DNA from: Phil1 sp964487565
GTDB taxonomy: Bacteria > Bacillota > Clostridia > Christensenellales > CAG-138
Assembly (NCBI GenBank): GCA_964487565.1
Contig: CAZARN010000001.1
Location: forward strand, 1 to 64,000
Length of the DNA stretch: 64,000 nt
Reading direction: 5' to 3'
Below, in pieces: positions 1 through 8,222 of the stretch. Numbering within the stretch: the first letter of the stretch is position 1; each line of letters opens with the position of its first letter. A program made the translations under genes and the position numbers. The notes beneath the pieces are model-generated. The model was given only the letters and a program-made list of their open reading frames with translations. It did not search any database and was not told the DNA's origin.

Positions 1-53
1 ATCGTTCCGATGTTGACATGCGGTTTCGTGCGTTCAAATTTCGCCTTTGCCAT
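1..53 (-). CDS. tuf: Elongation factor Tu, 5' end only
   Basis: The minus strand from 53 to the window edge encodes MAKAKFERTKPHVNIGT, the conserved N-terminus of EF-Tu, the GTPase that delivers aminoacyl-tRNA to the ribosome. Only 17 codons are inside the window, so the G-domain motifs cannot be checked. The start is fixed by a TAGGAGG ribosome binding site (complement of 63-69). The tRNA-Gly gene lies 61 bp upstream on the same strand and no promoter is evident between them, so tRNA and tuf are probably co-transcribed. Confidence 0.9.
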   Translation of the reverse strand, partial: MAKAKFERTKPHVNIGT

Positions 54-114
54 TTCTTGACATCCTCCTAAAAATCTGTCGCTTGTTTGTTTCCCGCATG
101 AACACGGGATTTGC

Positions 115-188
115 TGGAGCGGGTGATGGGAATCGAACCCACATTACCGGCTTGGGAAGCCGACGCTCTGCCACTGAGCTACACCCGC
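115..188 (-). tRNA. tRNA-Gly (anticodon CCC)
   Basis: The minus strand folds as a standard cloverleaf. The acceptor stem GCGGGTG/CACCCGC pairs at 182-188 and 119-125. The D-arm is GCTC/GAGC. The anticodon stem TCGGC/GCCGG encloses the loop TTCCCAA, giving anticodon CCC. The T-arm contains TTCGATT. The discriminator base is T and the 3' CCA is encoded (115-117). It reads the GGG glycine codon. It lies between a sigma-A promoter and tuf, so it may be processed from a tRNA-tuf transcript. Confidence 0.93.
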
Positions 189-234
189 AAGCGCAGCGAG
201 AGCTCATATTGTCTCTCAACAATACAGCATTACT

Positions 235-263
235 ATTCTAATTCAAGCACCCTGATTTGTCAA
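235..263 (-). promoter_or_regulatory. Sigma-A promoter of tRNA-Gly-tuf
   Basis: On the minus strand TTGACA (258-263) is followed after exactly 17 bp by TAGAAT (235-240), close to the vegetative consensus. Transcription would start about 40 bp before the tRNA. It is the only strong promoter found upstream of the tRNA and tuf. Confidence 0.8.
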
Positions 264-490
264 CGGGAAACATCCGCGCCGTGGGGAAAACGGGACGTTC
301 GAGCGGCGATCCGCCCGCCCGTGTGAAGAATGATACCGTCCGCTTTGCAGCGCCGCCACGCGCGCAAGCGATCAGAGCATTTTCCGGAACGATCCCAGAC
401 AACGATACGGCGCAGCGAAGGCGCATCGCCCCGTGTTTCACCGCCACCATTGTGAAAAGCGAGGATTTGTGGTAGTGTTAAGCATAACCT
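264..490. other. Intergenic stretch without a recognised gene
   Basis: Between the tRNA promoter and the DUF885 lipoprotein no coding frame looks real; the short frames here have no ribosome binding site or recognisable protein. A weak plus-strand promoter (TTGTGG at 467-472, 17 bp, TATTTT at 490-495) could serve the downstream gene. Confidence 0.4.
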
Positions 491-537
491 ATTTTATATA
501 GGGCGCGGTCTGCGCCTATAATCCGAAAGGAGATAAC

Positions 538-2415
538 ATGAACCGAAAGATACGTTTTGTTGCGTTGCTCGTCGTTATCATGATGAGCGTGAGCGCCATC
601 TCCGGCTGTTCCATAATAAGACCGTTCGTCGAGGGACTGATGGGGGGGACGCAGGCCACATCGACCCCCGCGACCACGCCTCAGCCCACCGTCGCGCCGA
701 CGCAGGCGCCCGTCCCCACGGAGGAACCGGTGAACGAGGCGAGCCTTGCCCTTGCACAGCTTGATCTTGAGATATTCTCAAAATATGAAACGAGCGACGC
801 CCTTTCATATCATCTTGCGATATCCGATCCTTCAAGCTATGCGCTCACCGAGGAGCCGGAGACCGGCTGGGGTCCCTTTACATATGAGGAATCTGCCTCG
901 GCCACCGAGGAGGAGAAGGCCTGGCTCGAGCGGCTTTCCGCCATCGACCGCGAGGCGCTCAACGCCGACGAGCAGCTCACATACGACACGCTCGAGCAAT
1001 ATCTCACATGGAGCATCGAAAGCTTCGATTATTATTATTTTGACGAGGTGCTCGACACATTGGTCGGGCTTCACTCCAATCTGCCGCTCAACATGGTGTT
1101 CTATACCATGAAAACCGTCGAGGATGTCGAGGGCTATCTGACGCTTATCGAGGATACGCCGCGCCTCATGCAGCTCGTGCTGGCTTTTGAACAGGAAAAG
1201 TCGAAAGCGGGTTATTTCATGACCGACAACGCGCTTGAACAGGTGCTCGATCAGCTGCAGGATGTCATCGACGCGAAGGGGACGCTTTTCCTGTACTCCA
1301 CGTTTGACGATTCCATCGCGGAGATCGAGATGAGCGAAGATCAGCGCACGGAGTTCCAGACCCGCAACGACGCATATGTGGATGCGCTTATCGATTCGTA
1401 TCAGGCGCTTTATGACGGTCTCAAGGAGCTTTCCGGCACATGCACGAACGAGGCGGGCCTTGAAGCTTACGGCGAGATCGGCAAGAAATACTTTGAGCTG
1501 AGCCTTGCGCAAAGCGCCTGCTCCACCGTCACGCCCGAAGAGGCGGCGCAGATGCTCAGGGACGAGATAGAATATCAGGTGTCCGTGATCCAGGATTGCT
1601 ATTCGAAGGATCCCACCGTTTATGACAGCTACGATCAGATAGATCTTTCCGTCGGCACAACGGAGGAGAATCTTGCCTTCCTTGAAAAGCTGATGGCCAA
1701 GTATTATCCGGAGCTTCCGGAGCACACGATAACCTTTATGGATTGCCCGCAGGAGCTTGAGGATCAGTTCAGCCCGGCGGCCTACCTTATCCCGCCGATC
1801 GACGACCCGACGGAAAACCTCATCATACTCAACACCAAAACGCTTGAGGATGACACGCGCTATCTTGACACGCTCGCACACGAGGGCTATCCCGGACACA
1901 TGTATCATTATCAGTATATCCGCACCCTCATCGAAAAGACCGGCCTCACCCGTCAGGCGCTTGACCTCACAGGCTATTATGAGGCATGGTCGCAGTCCGG
2001 GGAGCTGTTCTTCGACAGCTATAACCTTGAGTTCAGCAATGTGTACTGCAAGTTCATGAATGCGAACTCAAATCTCGGCAATCTGCTGCTGCCGGCGCTT
2101 TTCAGCATAGAGGTCAACTATAACGGCGCGACCGAGCAGGATATTTACAACGAGTGCATCGAGTATTACGGCGAGGACAGCGCCAAGGAGCTTGCCCCGG
2201 TATACTATCAATACGCGGTTGAAAACCCGTTCTACTTCCTCAAATACGCGATGGGCTATACCATCTACCAGCAGGAATACCGCAAGGCAAAGGACGCGCT
2301 CGGCTACAAGCTCGATCTCACGGAGTATCACAAGGCCTTCCTCGACCTCGGCCCGACGTATTTCAACTTCATCCTCCCCGTGCTTGACGACTATATCGCT
2401 TCGCACAAGAGCTGA
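538..2415 (+). CDS. DUF885-family lipoprotein, putative metallopeptidase
   Basis: A 625-aa protein with a lipoprotein signal peptide: hydrophobic residues 8-22 and a lipobox ending SGC (Cys about 24). It should be anchored to the outer face of the membrane. A Thr/Pro-rich linker follows (about 40-65), then a helical body. The motif HEGYPGH at residues 448-454 matches the DUF885 family, where it resembles the zinc-binding HExxH of gluzincin peptidases. Peptidase activity is inferred from that motif and no substrate is known. The start is supported by AAAGGAG at 526-532. The gene is monocistronic and ends at a strong hairpin. Confidence 0.85.
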   Translation: MNRKIRFVALLVVIMMSVSAISGCSIIRPFVEGLMGGTQATSTPATTPQPTVAPTQAPVPTEEPVNEASLALAQLDLEIFSKYETSDALSYHLAISDPSSYALTEEPETGWGPFTYEESASATEEEKAWLERLSAIDREALNADEQLTYDTLEQYLTWSIESFDYYYFDEVLDTLVGLHSNLPLNMVFYTMKTVEDVEGYLTLIEDTPRLMQLVLAFEQEKSKAGYFMTDNALEQVLDQLQDVIDAKGTLFLYSTFDDSIAEIEMSEDQRTEFQTRNDAYVDALIDSYQALYDGLKELSGTCTNEAGLEAYGEIGKKYFELSLAQSACSTVTPEEAAQMLRDEIEYQVSVIQDCYSKDPTVYDSYDQIDLSVGTTEENLAFLEKLMAKYYPELPEHTITFMDCPQELEDQFSPAAYLIPPIDDPTENLIILNTKTLEDDTRYLDTLAHEGYPGHMYHYQYIRTLIEKTGLTRQALDLTGYYEAWSQSGELFFDSYNLEFSNVYCKFMNANSNLGNLLLPALFSIEVNYNGATEQDIYNECIEYYGEDSAKELAPVYYQYAVENPFYFLKYAMGYTIYQQEYRKAKDALGYKLDLTEYHKAFLDLGPTYFNFILPVLDDYIASHKS

Positions 2416-2438
2416 CGCGGACGTATGTGAAAATGCGG

Positions 2439-2467
2439 GGGCCGTCCTTCGGGACGGCCCTCTTCAT
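2439..2467 (+). terminator. Rho-independent terminator after the DUF885 gene
   Basis: A 9-bp GC-rich stem, GGGCCGTCC (2439-2447) with GGACGGCCC (2452-2460), closes a UUCG tetraloop and is followed by a short T-rich tail. It lies 24 bp after the DUF885 stop codon. Confidence 0.8.
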
Positions 2468-2534
2468 ATTAAAGTAGGTTGTATTTTCAGGCAGCGGGTC
2501 AAGTCCGCAAAGACGCCGGCGTTTATTTACGGCG

Positions 2535-2563
2535 TTGATTTATTGCGAGGTTATATCCATAAT
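2535..2563 (+). promoter_or_regulatory. Sigma-A promoter of the BadF/NagK-like gene
   Basis: TTGATT (2535-2540), 17 bp, CATAAT (2558-2563), about 28 bp before the ATG at 2592. It lies after the preceding terminator, so the kinase gene has its own transcription unit. Confidence 0.55.
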
Positions 2564-2591
2564 AGAGAGTATGTGAGAAAGAGGTGTTGAG

Positions 2592-3563
2592 ATGAGTTAT
2601 TTTCTCGGGATAGACGGCGGCGGAACGAAGACCAAATTCCTCCTCGCGGACGGCACGGGAAAGATCGCCGCGCAGTACAAGGGGCCGACCTGCCATTATC
2701 TTCAATGCGGCACAGAGGGCGTCACGCGGGTGCTTGCCGACGGTCTTGACGGCTGCTGCGCGCTTGCGCGGATCTCGCGGCGCGACATAACATATATTTT
2801 CGCCGCCTGCGCAGCATACGGCGACAGCGAAAGCGGCGACGCGCTCATACTGCCCGCGATAAGATCCGCTTTCGGCGACATACCGTTCACGGCGGGCAAC
2901 GACAGCGAAAACGCGCTTGCGGGCGCGCTTGCCGGCATGCCCGGGATCAATGTGATCGCGGGAACGGGCTCGATCGGCTTTGGCAAAAACGAGGAAGGCA
3001 GGACCGCGCGCTGCGGAGGCTGGCATCATGCGCTTGGCAGCGACGAGGGCAGCGGCTACTGGATCGCCTGCCGCCTTATCGCGGAATATTTCAGGCAAAG
3101 CGACGGACGGGATGAAAAGACGGCGCTGTATGACGTGATCTCAAGACGCCTCGGGGTGGCGGACGCCGCAGGCGTCATATCGAAGGTGGTTGAACAGTGG
3201 CGCATTGACAGGACGCGCGTGGCGTCCCTCGCCCCGGCGGCGGCGGAGCTTTATGATATGGGCGACCCGTACGCGGCGGAGATATTCGGCTGCGCGGCAA
3301 AGGAGCTTTCGGATATCGTGCTTGCGCTCGCGCGCACGCTTGGGCTCGGGCCGGGCTCAAAGGCAAGCTGCACGGGCGGCGTGTTCAATATGGGGGAGCG
3401 CATACTCGCGCCCATGCGCGAGCGGCTTTCGGCGCACGGGCTGGTTCTTGTGCCGCCGCTGCTGCAGCCGGATCGCGGCTCGGTCATACTTGCGATGCAA
3501 AGATCGGGCGTTGAGATAACCCGGAGCGTGATCGCGGCCCTCGGTGAAGACCCGCTCTACTGA
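2592..3563 (+). CDS. BadF/BadG/BcrA-type ATPase, N-acetylglucosamine kinase-like
   Basis: A 323-aa protein opening with LGIDGGGTKTKFLLADGTG, the phosphate-1 loop of the sugar kinase/Hsc70/actin ATPase fold as seen in the BadF family, which includes GlcNAc kinases. A second phosphate loop is at about residues 120-132 (NVIAGTGSIGFGKN), and ALGSDEGSGYWI (about 147-158) is typical of GlcNAc/glucosamine kinases. The likely role is ATP-dependent phosphorylation of an amino sugar in the cytoplasm, possibly from cell-wall turnover. The 3' end overlaps the convergent cwlD gene by 7 bp, and CwlD also acts on peptidoglycan. Substrate specificity cannot be read from the sequence. Confidence 0.8.
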   Translation: MSYFLGIDGGGTKTKFLLADGTGKIAAQYKGPTCHYLQCGTEGVTRVLADGLDGCCALARISRRDITYIFAACAAYGDSESGDALILPAIRSAFGDIPFTAGNDSENALAGALAGMPGINVIAGTGSIGFGKNEEGRTARCGGWHHALGSDEGSGYWIACRLIAEYFRQSDGRDEKTALYDVISRRLGVADAAGVISKVVEQWRIDRTRVASLAPAAAELYDMGDPYAAEIFGCAAKELSDIVLALARTLGLGPGSKASCTGGVFNMGERILAPMRERLSAHGLVLVPPLLQPDRGSVILAMQRSGVEITRSVIAALGEDPLY

Positions 3564-4270
3564 CGCGCCGCAAAATAAGCGTCTATGCCGTCCGCGATTC
3601 CGCGGACGACTTTTTCTTTATAGTCGTCGGTCATTATCAGCGCTTCGTCGGATGCGTTTGAAAGGAAGCCGCATTCCACGATGACGGCCGGACAGGAGCA
3701 TTCGCGGATGATGAAATAATCGCCGGGGTTGGCGATGCGTCTCGGCCTTCCGACGGCGTCGCACACGGCGTCGATCACGCACACGGCGAGCGCCTCCCCT
3801 TCGGCGGAGCCGTTCATATAAAACGCCATGGGGCCTGATACCGAGCGGTCGGAGAACTTGTTCATATGTATGCTCACGGCGATATCCGCGCTGCTGCCGT
3901 TGATTATCTCGCGGCGTTTTGCAAGATCGGCCTTTTTTTGCGGGGCGAGCGCCGATTCATCCTCCCTGGTCAAAACCACCTCATATCCGCGTGAAATGAG
4001 CTCGTCGCGAAGCGCCGTCGCGTAAGCGAGGTTTATGCCCGCCTCGGGCGTGCCCGTGCAGATGCCCACGGCGCCGCCATCCTCTCCCCCGTGACCGGCG
4101 TCGATCACCACCCTGGGCGCGGGGGCTTCCGTGCCGGGCGTGGCCATGACGGGAACGGACGATGCGTCGATAAGCTCGCAGGCCAGCATCCCGGCGCCGA
4201 GGATCACCGCGATCACCGGCAAAAACGTAACAAGCCTTCGCGCGAGTATATGCGCGGGCGTCATCGTCAT
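3557..4270 (-). CDS. cwlD: N-acetylmuramoyl-L-alanine amidase, CwlD-type
   Basis: A 237-aa Amidase_3 protein. An N-terminal membrane anchor (about residues 12-32) is followed by the zinc-binding signatures DAGHGGEDGG (about 58-67), VSIHMNKFSD (about 131-140) and IVECGFLSNASDE with the catalytic Glu. In Bacillus, CwlD removes peptides from muramic acid in the spore cortex so that muramic-delta-lactam can form; length and architecture fit that subfamily. The start at 4270 uses GAGGTGA 4 nt upstream; an in-frame ATG at 4264 is possible. In Bacillus subtilis cwlD also neighbours an Mrp gene, as here. Confidence 0.85.
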   Translation of the reverse strand: MTMTPAHILARRLVTFLPVIAVILGAGMLACELIDASSVPVMATPGTEAPAPRVVIDAGHGGEDGGAVGICTGTPEAGINLAYATALRDELISRGYEVVLTREDESALAPQKKADLAKRREIINGSSADIAVSIHMNKFSDRSVSGPMAFYMNGSAEGEALAVCVIDAVCDAVGRPRRIANPGDYFIIRECSCPAVIVECGFLSNASDEALIMTDDYKEKVVRGIADGIDAYFAARQ

Positions 4271-4408
4271 AATATCACCTCATATAGAGATTATTGTCCC
4301 AAAGCGTTCCTTATGAATGATTTTGGCGCCGGATTTGGCCGTTCGGATGCTTTCGGATGAATTTTTTCCATCCGGTTTTGAGTGAATATTCGGCTTTATG
4401 CAATCGGC

Positions 4409-4488
4409 TTTCCCACGTTACCCACATGGTTATCCACATTTTCTTGGCTGAAAGAGGGCTTTTCAAAACGTTTCCCACATTATCCACC
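4409..4488 (+). promoter_or_regulatory. Cluster of five DnaA-box-like 9-mers
   Basis: Five same-strand 9-mers resemble the DnaA box TTATCCACA: TTTCCCACG (4409), TTACCCACA (4418), TTATCCACA (4430, perfect), TTTCCCACA (4471) and TTATCCACC (4480). They form two abutting pairs plus the perfect box. The flanks between mrp and cwlD (4271-4624) hold no gene. DnaA binding is inferred; the region lacks the dnaA-dnaN context expected of a chromosomal origin. Confidence 0.6.
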
Positions 4489-4568
4489 GTGTTTCAGGAA
4501 TGAATAGCTCACATCATCATATACGCGCGGCGCACGCGATTATTCAGTTTTTCTTTGGATAATACAAT

Positions 4569-4599
4569 AAAAAAGAGAGCCGCGCCATGTAAGCGCGGC
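4569..4599 (-). terminator. Terminator after mrp
   Basis: On the minus strand GCCGCGC (4593-4599) pairs with GCGCGGC (4579-4585) and is followed by a U-rich run (complement of the A run near 4569-4575). It lies about 25 bp after the mrp stop codon and separates mrp from cwlD. Confidence 0.8.
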
Positions 4600-4624
4600 C
4601 CTTATGTTGTGAGCAAAGGCTTGT

Positions 4625-5467
4625 TTATCTCTTCTTTTCGGGCAGCTTTTCAAGCATATCGGCGACAGGATCAAGCCAGTCGCCCGCAAACAGCTCCATC
4701 ATGCCGCGGTCGCAGAGGGAGGCGAGCTGCTCCTCGAGCGGGATCCTTGCGGTGACGGGAATGTGCAGCCTCTGCGCGGTCTCCTCAAGACGGCTCGCGC
4801 CGAAAAGCGATATCTTCCTTCCGCAGTCCGGGCAGGTGATATAGCTCATGTTTTCAACAAGGCCAAGCACGGGTATGTCCATGAGCTTTGCCATGTTCAC
4901 CGCTTTTTCCACGATCATGCCGACAAGCTCCTGCGGGCTCGTCACGATGATTATGCCGTCCATGGGTATGGACTGGAACACGGTGAGGGGCACGTCTCCC
5001 GTTCCCGGAGGCATGTCGATGAACATGATGTCCACGTCGCTCCAGACGACGTCGGTCCAGAACTGTTTGACGACGCCTGCGATCACCGGGCCGCGCCATA
5101 CGACGGGCTGGGTATCCTCTTCAAGCAGAAGGTTTACGCTCATCACGGGTATGCCGGTTTTTGAGAACAGGGGATATAGCCCCTGCTCCGTGCCCTCGGC
5201 GTGACCCTTGATGTTGAGCGCCTTCGGTATGGACGGGCCTGTCACGTCGGCGTCGAGCACGGCGCTTTTGAAGCCGCGGCGGTTCATCATCACGGCAAGC
5301 ATGCTTGTGATCATTGACTTGCCCACGCCGCCCTTGCCTGAAACGACGCCGACGACGCGGCGTATATTGCTCAGCTCGTGCGGTTTTTCAATGAAATCGG
5401 TCTTTTCCTGACGGGAGGGGCAGTTCTCGCCGCAGGAGGAACAGTCGTGGTTGCAGTTTTCGCTCAT
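4625..5467 (-). CDS. Mrp/NBP35 family P-loop ATPase, Fe-S carrier
   Basis: A 280-aa protein with the deviant Walker A motif GKGGVGKS (about residues 43-50), the Mrp/NBP35 signature PPGTGD (about 154-159) and a C-terminal CPDC pair (about 213-216) that bridges Fe-S clusters between subunits in this family. The N-terminus has an extra cysteine cluster, CNHDCSSCGENC (5-16), as in the NBP35-like subgroup. The expected role is cytoplasmic assembly or transfer of Fe-S clusters. In Bacillus the related SalA/YbaL is also next to cwlD. The transcript ends at its own terminator. Confidence 0.88.
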   Translation of the reverse strand: MSENCNHDCSSCGENCPSRQEKTDFIEKPHELSNIRRVVGVVSGKGGVGKSMITSMLAVMMNRRGFKSAVLDADVTGPSIPKALNIKGHAEGTEQGLYPLFSKTGIPVMSVNLLLEEDTQPVVWRGPVIAGVVKQFWTDVVWSDVDIMFIDMPPGTGDVPLTVFQSIPMDGIIIVTSPQELVGMIVEKAVNMAKLMDIPVLGLVENMSYITCPDCGRKISLFGASRLEETAQRLHIPVTARIPLEEQLASLCDRGMMELFAGDWLDPVADMLEKLPEKKR

Positions 5468-5513
5468 TTTTGCATCTCCATTTGTTATTTACTCTGTTTT
5501 TCCGGCGCGCCCG

Positions 5514-6389
5514 TCAGAGCATGCGCCGGGATTCATCCTTTATCCGCGTTTTGCCGGCGATAGCCTCGTCGGTCTCGGCTTTGAGGCGCGGCAGGTCGAC
5601 GTTGAGAGTCCCCTTGAGATTGAGATAGTTTGAGGCGTGGTTGGCGCGAAAAACGGTGCCCTCGCTGTCAAGACCCTCAAGTATGCGCCGGGTCTCAACG
5701 AGTATGTCGTGCGCCTCAAGGGGAACGTATCGCCCGGCGCGGAAATCCTCGTACATATCGCTTCCGGGTTCGAGCATGAGGGTAAGAAGGCTGAAATAAT
5801 CGGGCTTCATCAGGGAGACGGCTTTCGCCGTGCCGTCCGCGTGCGCGGCGGAGCCTTCAAGCCCGCCGAGGCCGTTTATCGCCGTCACGGACACCGCAAA
5901 GCCCGCGGCTTTCGCGCGCCTGCCGCATTCGATTATCTGCGCGGACGTGGCGCCTTTGCAGATCTTTTGAAGCAGCGCGTCGTCGCCGGTTTCAAGGCCG
6001 AGATACAGCAGCGCAACGCCTGAGGCGCGTATGGCGCTAAGCTCCTCATCCGTTTTGGACGCGATGCTCGCCGGCGAGGCATACATCGAAACGCGCCCGC
6101 ATTCCGGAAAAAGCTCCGCGACGAGCGCCATTATCGCCGTGTGATCCGCGGCCGGCCGTATGAAAGCGTCCCCGTCGGCAAAGAATATGCGCTGCGCGCA
6201 GCGCACCGCCCGACGCGCTTCAAGAAGATCGCGCTCTATATCGTCGATCGGGCGCATACGGAACTTTTTCTCCCTGTACATCTCGCAGAAAGCGCATCTG
6301 TTGTGGCTGCACCCGATGGTCGACTGGATTATGAGGCTTCGCGCCTCGCTGGGCGGACGGAAGATCCTGCCCTCGTAAAAATCGTACAT
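5514..6389 (-). CDS. Radical SAM protein with CX4CX2C cluster motif
   Basis: A 291-aa radical SAM enzyme. I start it at 6389 (MYDFYEGRIFRPP...) because GGAGG lies 7 nt upstream and upstream residues look non-native. The motif GCSHNRCAFCEMYREKKF holds three cysteines spaced CX4CX2C, not the usual CX3CX2C, a variant I associate with an uncharacterised Clostridia/archaea family. A glycine-rich SAM segment (LETGDD) and conserved C-terminal helices follow. Reaction and substrate are unknown. It is divergent from the homocysteine methyltransferase gene. Confidence 0.75.
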   Translation of the reverse strand: MYDFYEGRIFRPPSEARSLIIQSTIGCSHNRCAFCEMYREKKFRMRPIDDIERDLLEARRAVRCAQRIFFADGDAFIRPAADHTAIMALVAELFPECGRVSMYASPASIASKTDEELSAIRASGVALLYLGLETGDDALLQKICKGATSAQIIECGRRAKAAGFAVSVTAINGLGGLEGSAAHADGTAKAVSLMKPDYFSLLTLMLEPGSDMYEDFRAGRYVPLEAHDILVETRRILEGLDSEGTVFRANHASNYLNLKGTLNVDLPRLKAETDEAIAGKTRIKDESRRML

Positions 6390-6446
6390 TCCATGCCCTC
6401 CAAAGGAGAGGATACCACGCCGCCGGACACAGTGCAAGCGCCCGCC

Positions 6447-6475
6447 TTGTAAAAAGTCCGCGCCGCGGCTATAAT
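6447..6475 (+). promoter_or_regulatory. Sigma-A promoter of the homocysteine methyltransferase gene
   Basis: TTGTAA (6447-6452), 17 bp spacer, TATAAT (6470-6475), 37 bp before the likely ATG at 6513. Confidence 0.7.
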
Positions 6476-6512
6476 ACCGAATATATATTATAAGCGGAAA
6501 CGGAGAATGAGC

Positions 6513-7343
6513 ATGAACGATGCGATCACCCTCATGGACGGCGCAAGCGGCACCTGCCTTTGGGAACGGGCCGGTGACACGAAGCCCGTCTGGACCTACA
6601 ACATAACAAAACCGGAGCTTGTCTGCGGCCTGCACAGGGATTATATCGCCGCGGGCTCAAAGCTCATACTGACGAATACCTTCTGCGCCAACGCGCTTGC
6701 CGTGGATAAGGAAGGCTTCGGCGTTGGGGAAGTGGTGCGCGCGGGCGTGCGCGCGGCCAGGAAAGCCGCCGCCGGCACGGATGTGCGCGTAGGGCTTGAC
6801 GTCGGGCCGCTCACCTCCCTTCTTGCGCCGTTCGGCGAAATATCGCACGAGCGCGCGCATGAGATATACCGGGAACAGATCTTATCCGGCATGGAGGAAG
6901 GGCCTGACTGCATAATCCTCGAAACCTTCATGGATCTTGAGATGATATCGATCGCGCTTGCCGAGGCGCGCGCGTCCGGCGTGCCGGTGATCTGCTCGAT
7001 GAGCTTCACCAAATTCGGCAAAACGATAATGGGCAACAAGGTGGAAAAGATCGCCGCGCGGCTTGAGGCGGAAGGCGCGTGCGCCGTGGGTCTCAACTGC
7101 TCGCTTGGGCCGGACGCCGCCCTGCCGATAATAAAACAGTTCGCCGCGTGCACCGCATTGCCCCTCGTGTTCAAGCCGAACGCAGGATTGCCCGGCGAGG
7201 ACGGCGAAAGCGGGATCGGGCCCGACGGCTTTGCCTCAAGCGTGATGCGCGCGGTGGAAGCGGGCGCGTCATATGTTGGCGGCTGCTGCGGCACGAGCCC
7301 CGCATACATACAAAAGCTCAAAGAGCTTCTCGAGGCGCGCTGA
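6513..7343 (+). CDS. Homocysteine S-methyltransferase domain protein
   Basis: A 276-aa single-domain protein like the N-terminal module of cobalamin-dependent methionine synthase: DGASGTCLWERAG near the start, LTNTFCANA, GLNCSLGP supplying one zinc Cys, and GGCCGTSPAYI supplying the other two. It should bind zinc-activated homocysteine, but no methyl donor or B12 domain is attached, so the donor is unknown. The start at 6513 is preferred over an ATG at 6507 because GGAG (6502-6505) is 7 nt upstream of it. The next gene starts 1 bp after the stop, implying co-translation. Confidence 0.82.
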   Translation: MNDAITLMDGASGTCLWERAGDTKPVWTYNITKPELVCGLHRDYIAAGSKLILTNTFCANALAVDKEGFGVGEVVRAGVRAARKAAAGTDVRVGLDVGPLTSLLAPFGEISHERAHEIYREQILSGMEEGPDCIILETFMDLEMISIALAEARASGVPVICSMSFTKFGKTIMGNKVEKIAARLEAEGACAVGLNCSLGPDAALPIIKQFAACTALPLVFKPNAGLPGEDGESGIGPDGFASSVMRAVEAGASYVGGCCGTSPAYIQKLKELLEAR

Positions 7344-7344
7344 A

Positions 7345-8160
7345 ATGGCGGATGTGATCACCCATTACATAACGGCGGAAAGGTTCATCAAGGCTCATCC
7401 GGATGTATCGCCGCAGTTTGCCCGCGGTCTGCGCTTCGGCTCTCAGGGGCCGGACATTTTCTTTTTCGGCGCGACAAAGCGCAGCTATATCTTTTCGTGC
7501 TCGATACACGACGGCGATCCGTCCGCCCTGTTTGCGGGGCTTGCAGGGGATATCGCAGGTGAAACGGAGCTTTACCGCGGATATGCGCTGGGCGTTTTGC
7601 TGCATTATTTCCTCGATATGACAATACATCCGTATGTCGGACAGCATTGCGCTGCCGATCCTCGTCCCTATGAGCACGTTTATTTTGAAAGCGCGATCGA
7701 AATGGCCGTGTTTTACCGTGAATACGGCTTTGAGATAAAGGATTTCAACTATGACGCGGCGTTCGTCCGCGGGCGCGACATCGCACCGGTCATACTGCGC
7801 TTCTGGAACAGGCGGCTCTCGCAGGATGTGAACGAGGGATATATCCGCCGCTGTCTTTTCAACATGAGGTATCTTACAAAGATGTTCATGCGCGCGAAGG
7901 CGGGCACCGTGCGCGCGGCGCGCTTCGCCGGGCGTTTGATCCGAAATCCGGCGGCCGCGACGGCGCATTTCAAAACAGGGTTTGACAAATCCGTGATGAA
8001 CGACGCGCGCGCGCCGTGGGATTCGCCTGACGGGACAATGCATTACAGCGTTGAGGATATGCTTGATATCGCGCTTGAACGCTTCACGCGCGCCTATGAC
8101 GCGATTGGCGAAGGAACATATAGCTTCCTATATAAAAAGCCTTTCTCATACGGTTCGTGA
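7345..8160 (+). CDS. Zinc-dependent phospholipase C-family protein
   Basis: A 271-aa protein starting MADVITHYITAERFI, with GSQGPDIFFFG (about residues 29-39) and HYFLDMTIHPYVGQH (about 84-98). These His/Asp-rich patterns fit the zinc-dependent phospholipase C / S1-P1 nuclease fold. Members from Clostridia lacking a signal peptide are mostly uncharacterised, and none is seen here, so the protein may be cytoplasmic and the lipase role is only inferred. It begins one base after the homocysteine methyltransferase stop and the operon ends at the hairpin at 8174-8206. Confidence 0.7.
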   Translation: MADVITHYITAERFIKAHPDVSPQFARGLRFGSQGPDIFFFGATKRSYIFSCSIHDGDPSALFAGLAGDIAGETELYRGYALGVLLHYFLDMTIHPYVGQHCAADPRPYEHVYFESAIEMAVFYREYGFEIKDFNYDAAFVRGRDIAPVILRFWNRRLSQDVNEGYIRRCLFNMRYLTKMFMRAKAGTVRAARFAGRLIRNPAAATAHFKTGFDKSVMNDARAPWDSPDGTMHYSVEDMLDIALERFTRAYDAIGEGTYSFLYKKPFSYGS

Positions 8161-8166
8161 ACGAAC

Positions 8167-8206
8167 AAAAAAGTGGGAAGCGACCGTTTGGCCGCTTCCC
8201 ATTTTT
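8167..8206. terminator. Bidirectional terminator
   Basis: The arms TGGGAAGCG (8174-8182) and CGCTTCCCA (8193-8201) form a 9-bp stem. T5 follows on the plus strand and an A6 run (8167-8172) gives a U-tract on the minus strand. It serves both the phospholipase-like gene (plus) and the repeat surface protein (minus). Confidence 0.88.
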
Positions 8207-8222
8207 ATAATGTTACAGCTTG

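Noticed and set aside
832..1908. Long minus-strand open frame across the DUF885 gene
   Set aside because: It is the antisense shadow of a clear lipoprotein gene, has no ribosome binding site, and its arginine-rich translation resembles no protein.
4271..4624. Chromosomal replication origin at the DnaA-box cluster
   Set aside because: Boxes are present, but there is no dnaA, dnaN, rpmH or gidA nearby and no clear AT-rich unwinding region. A titration or regulatory cluster is more likely.
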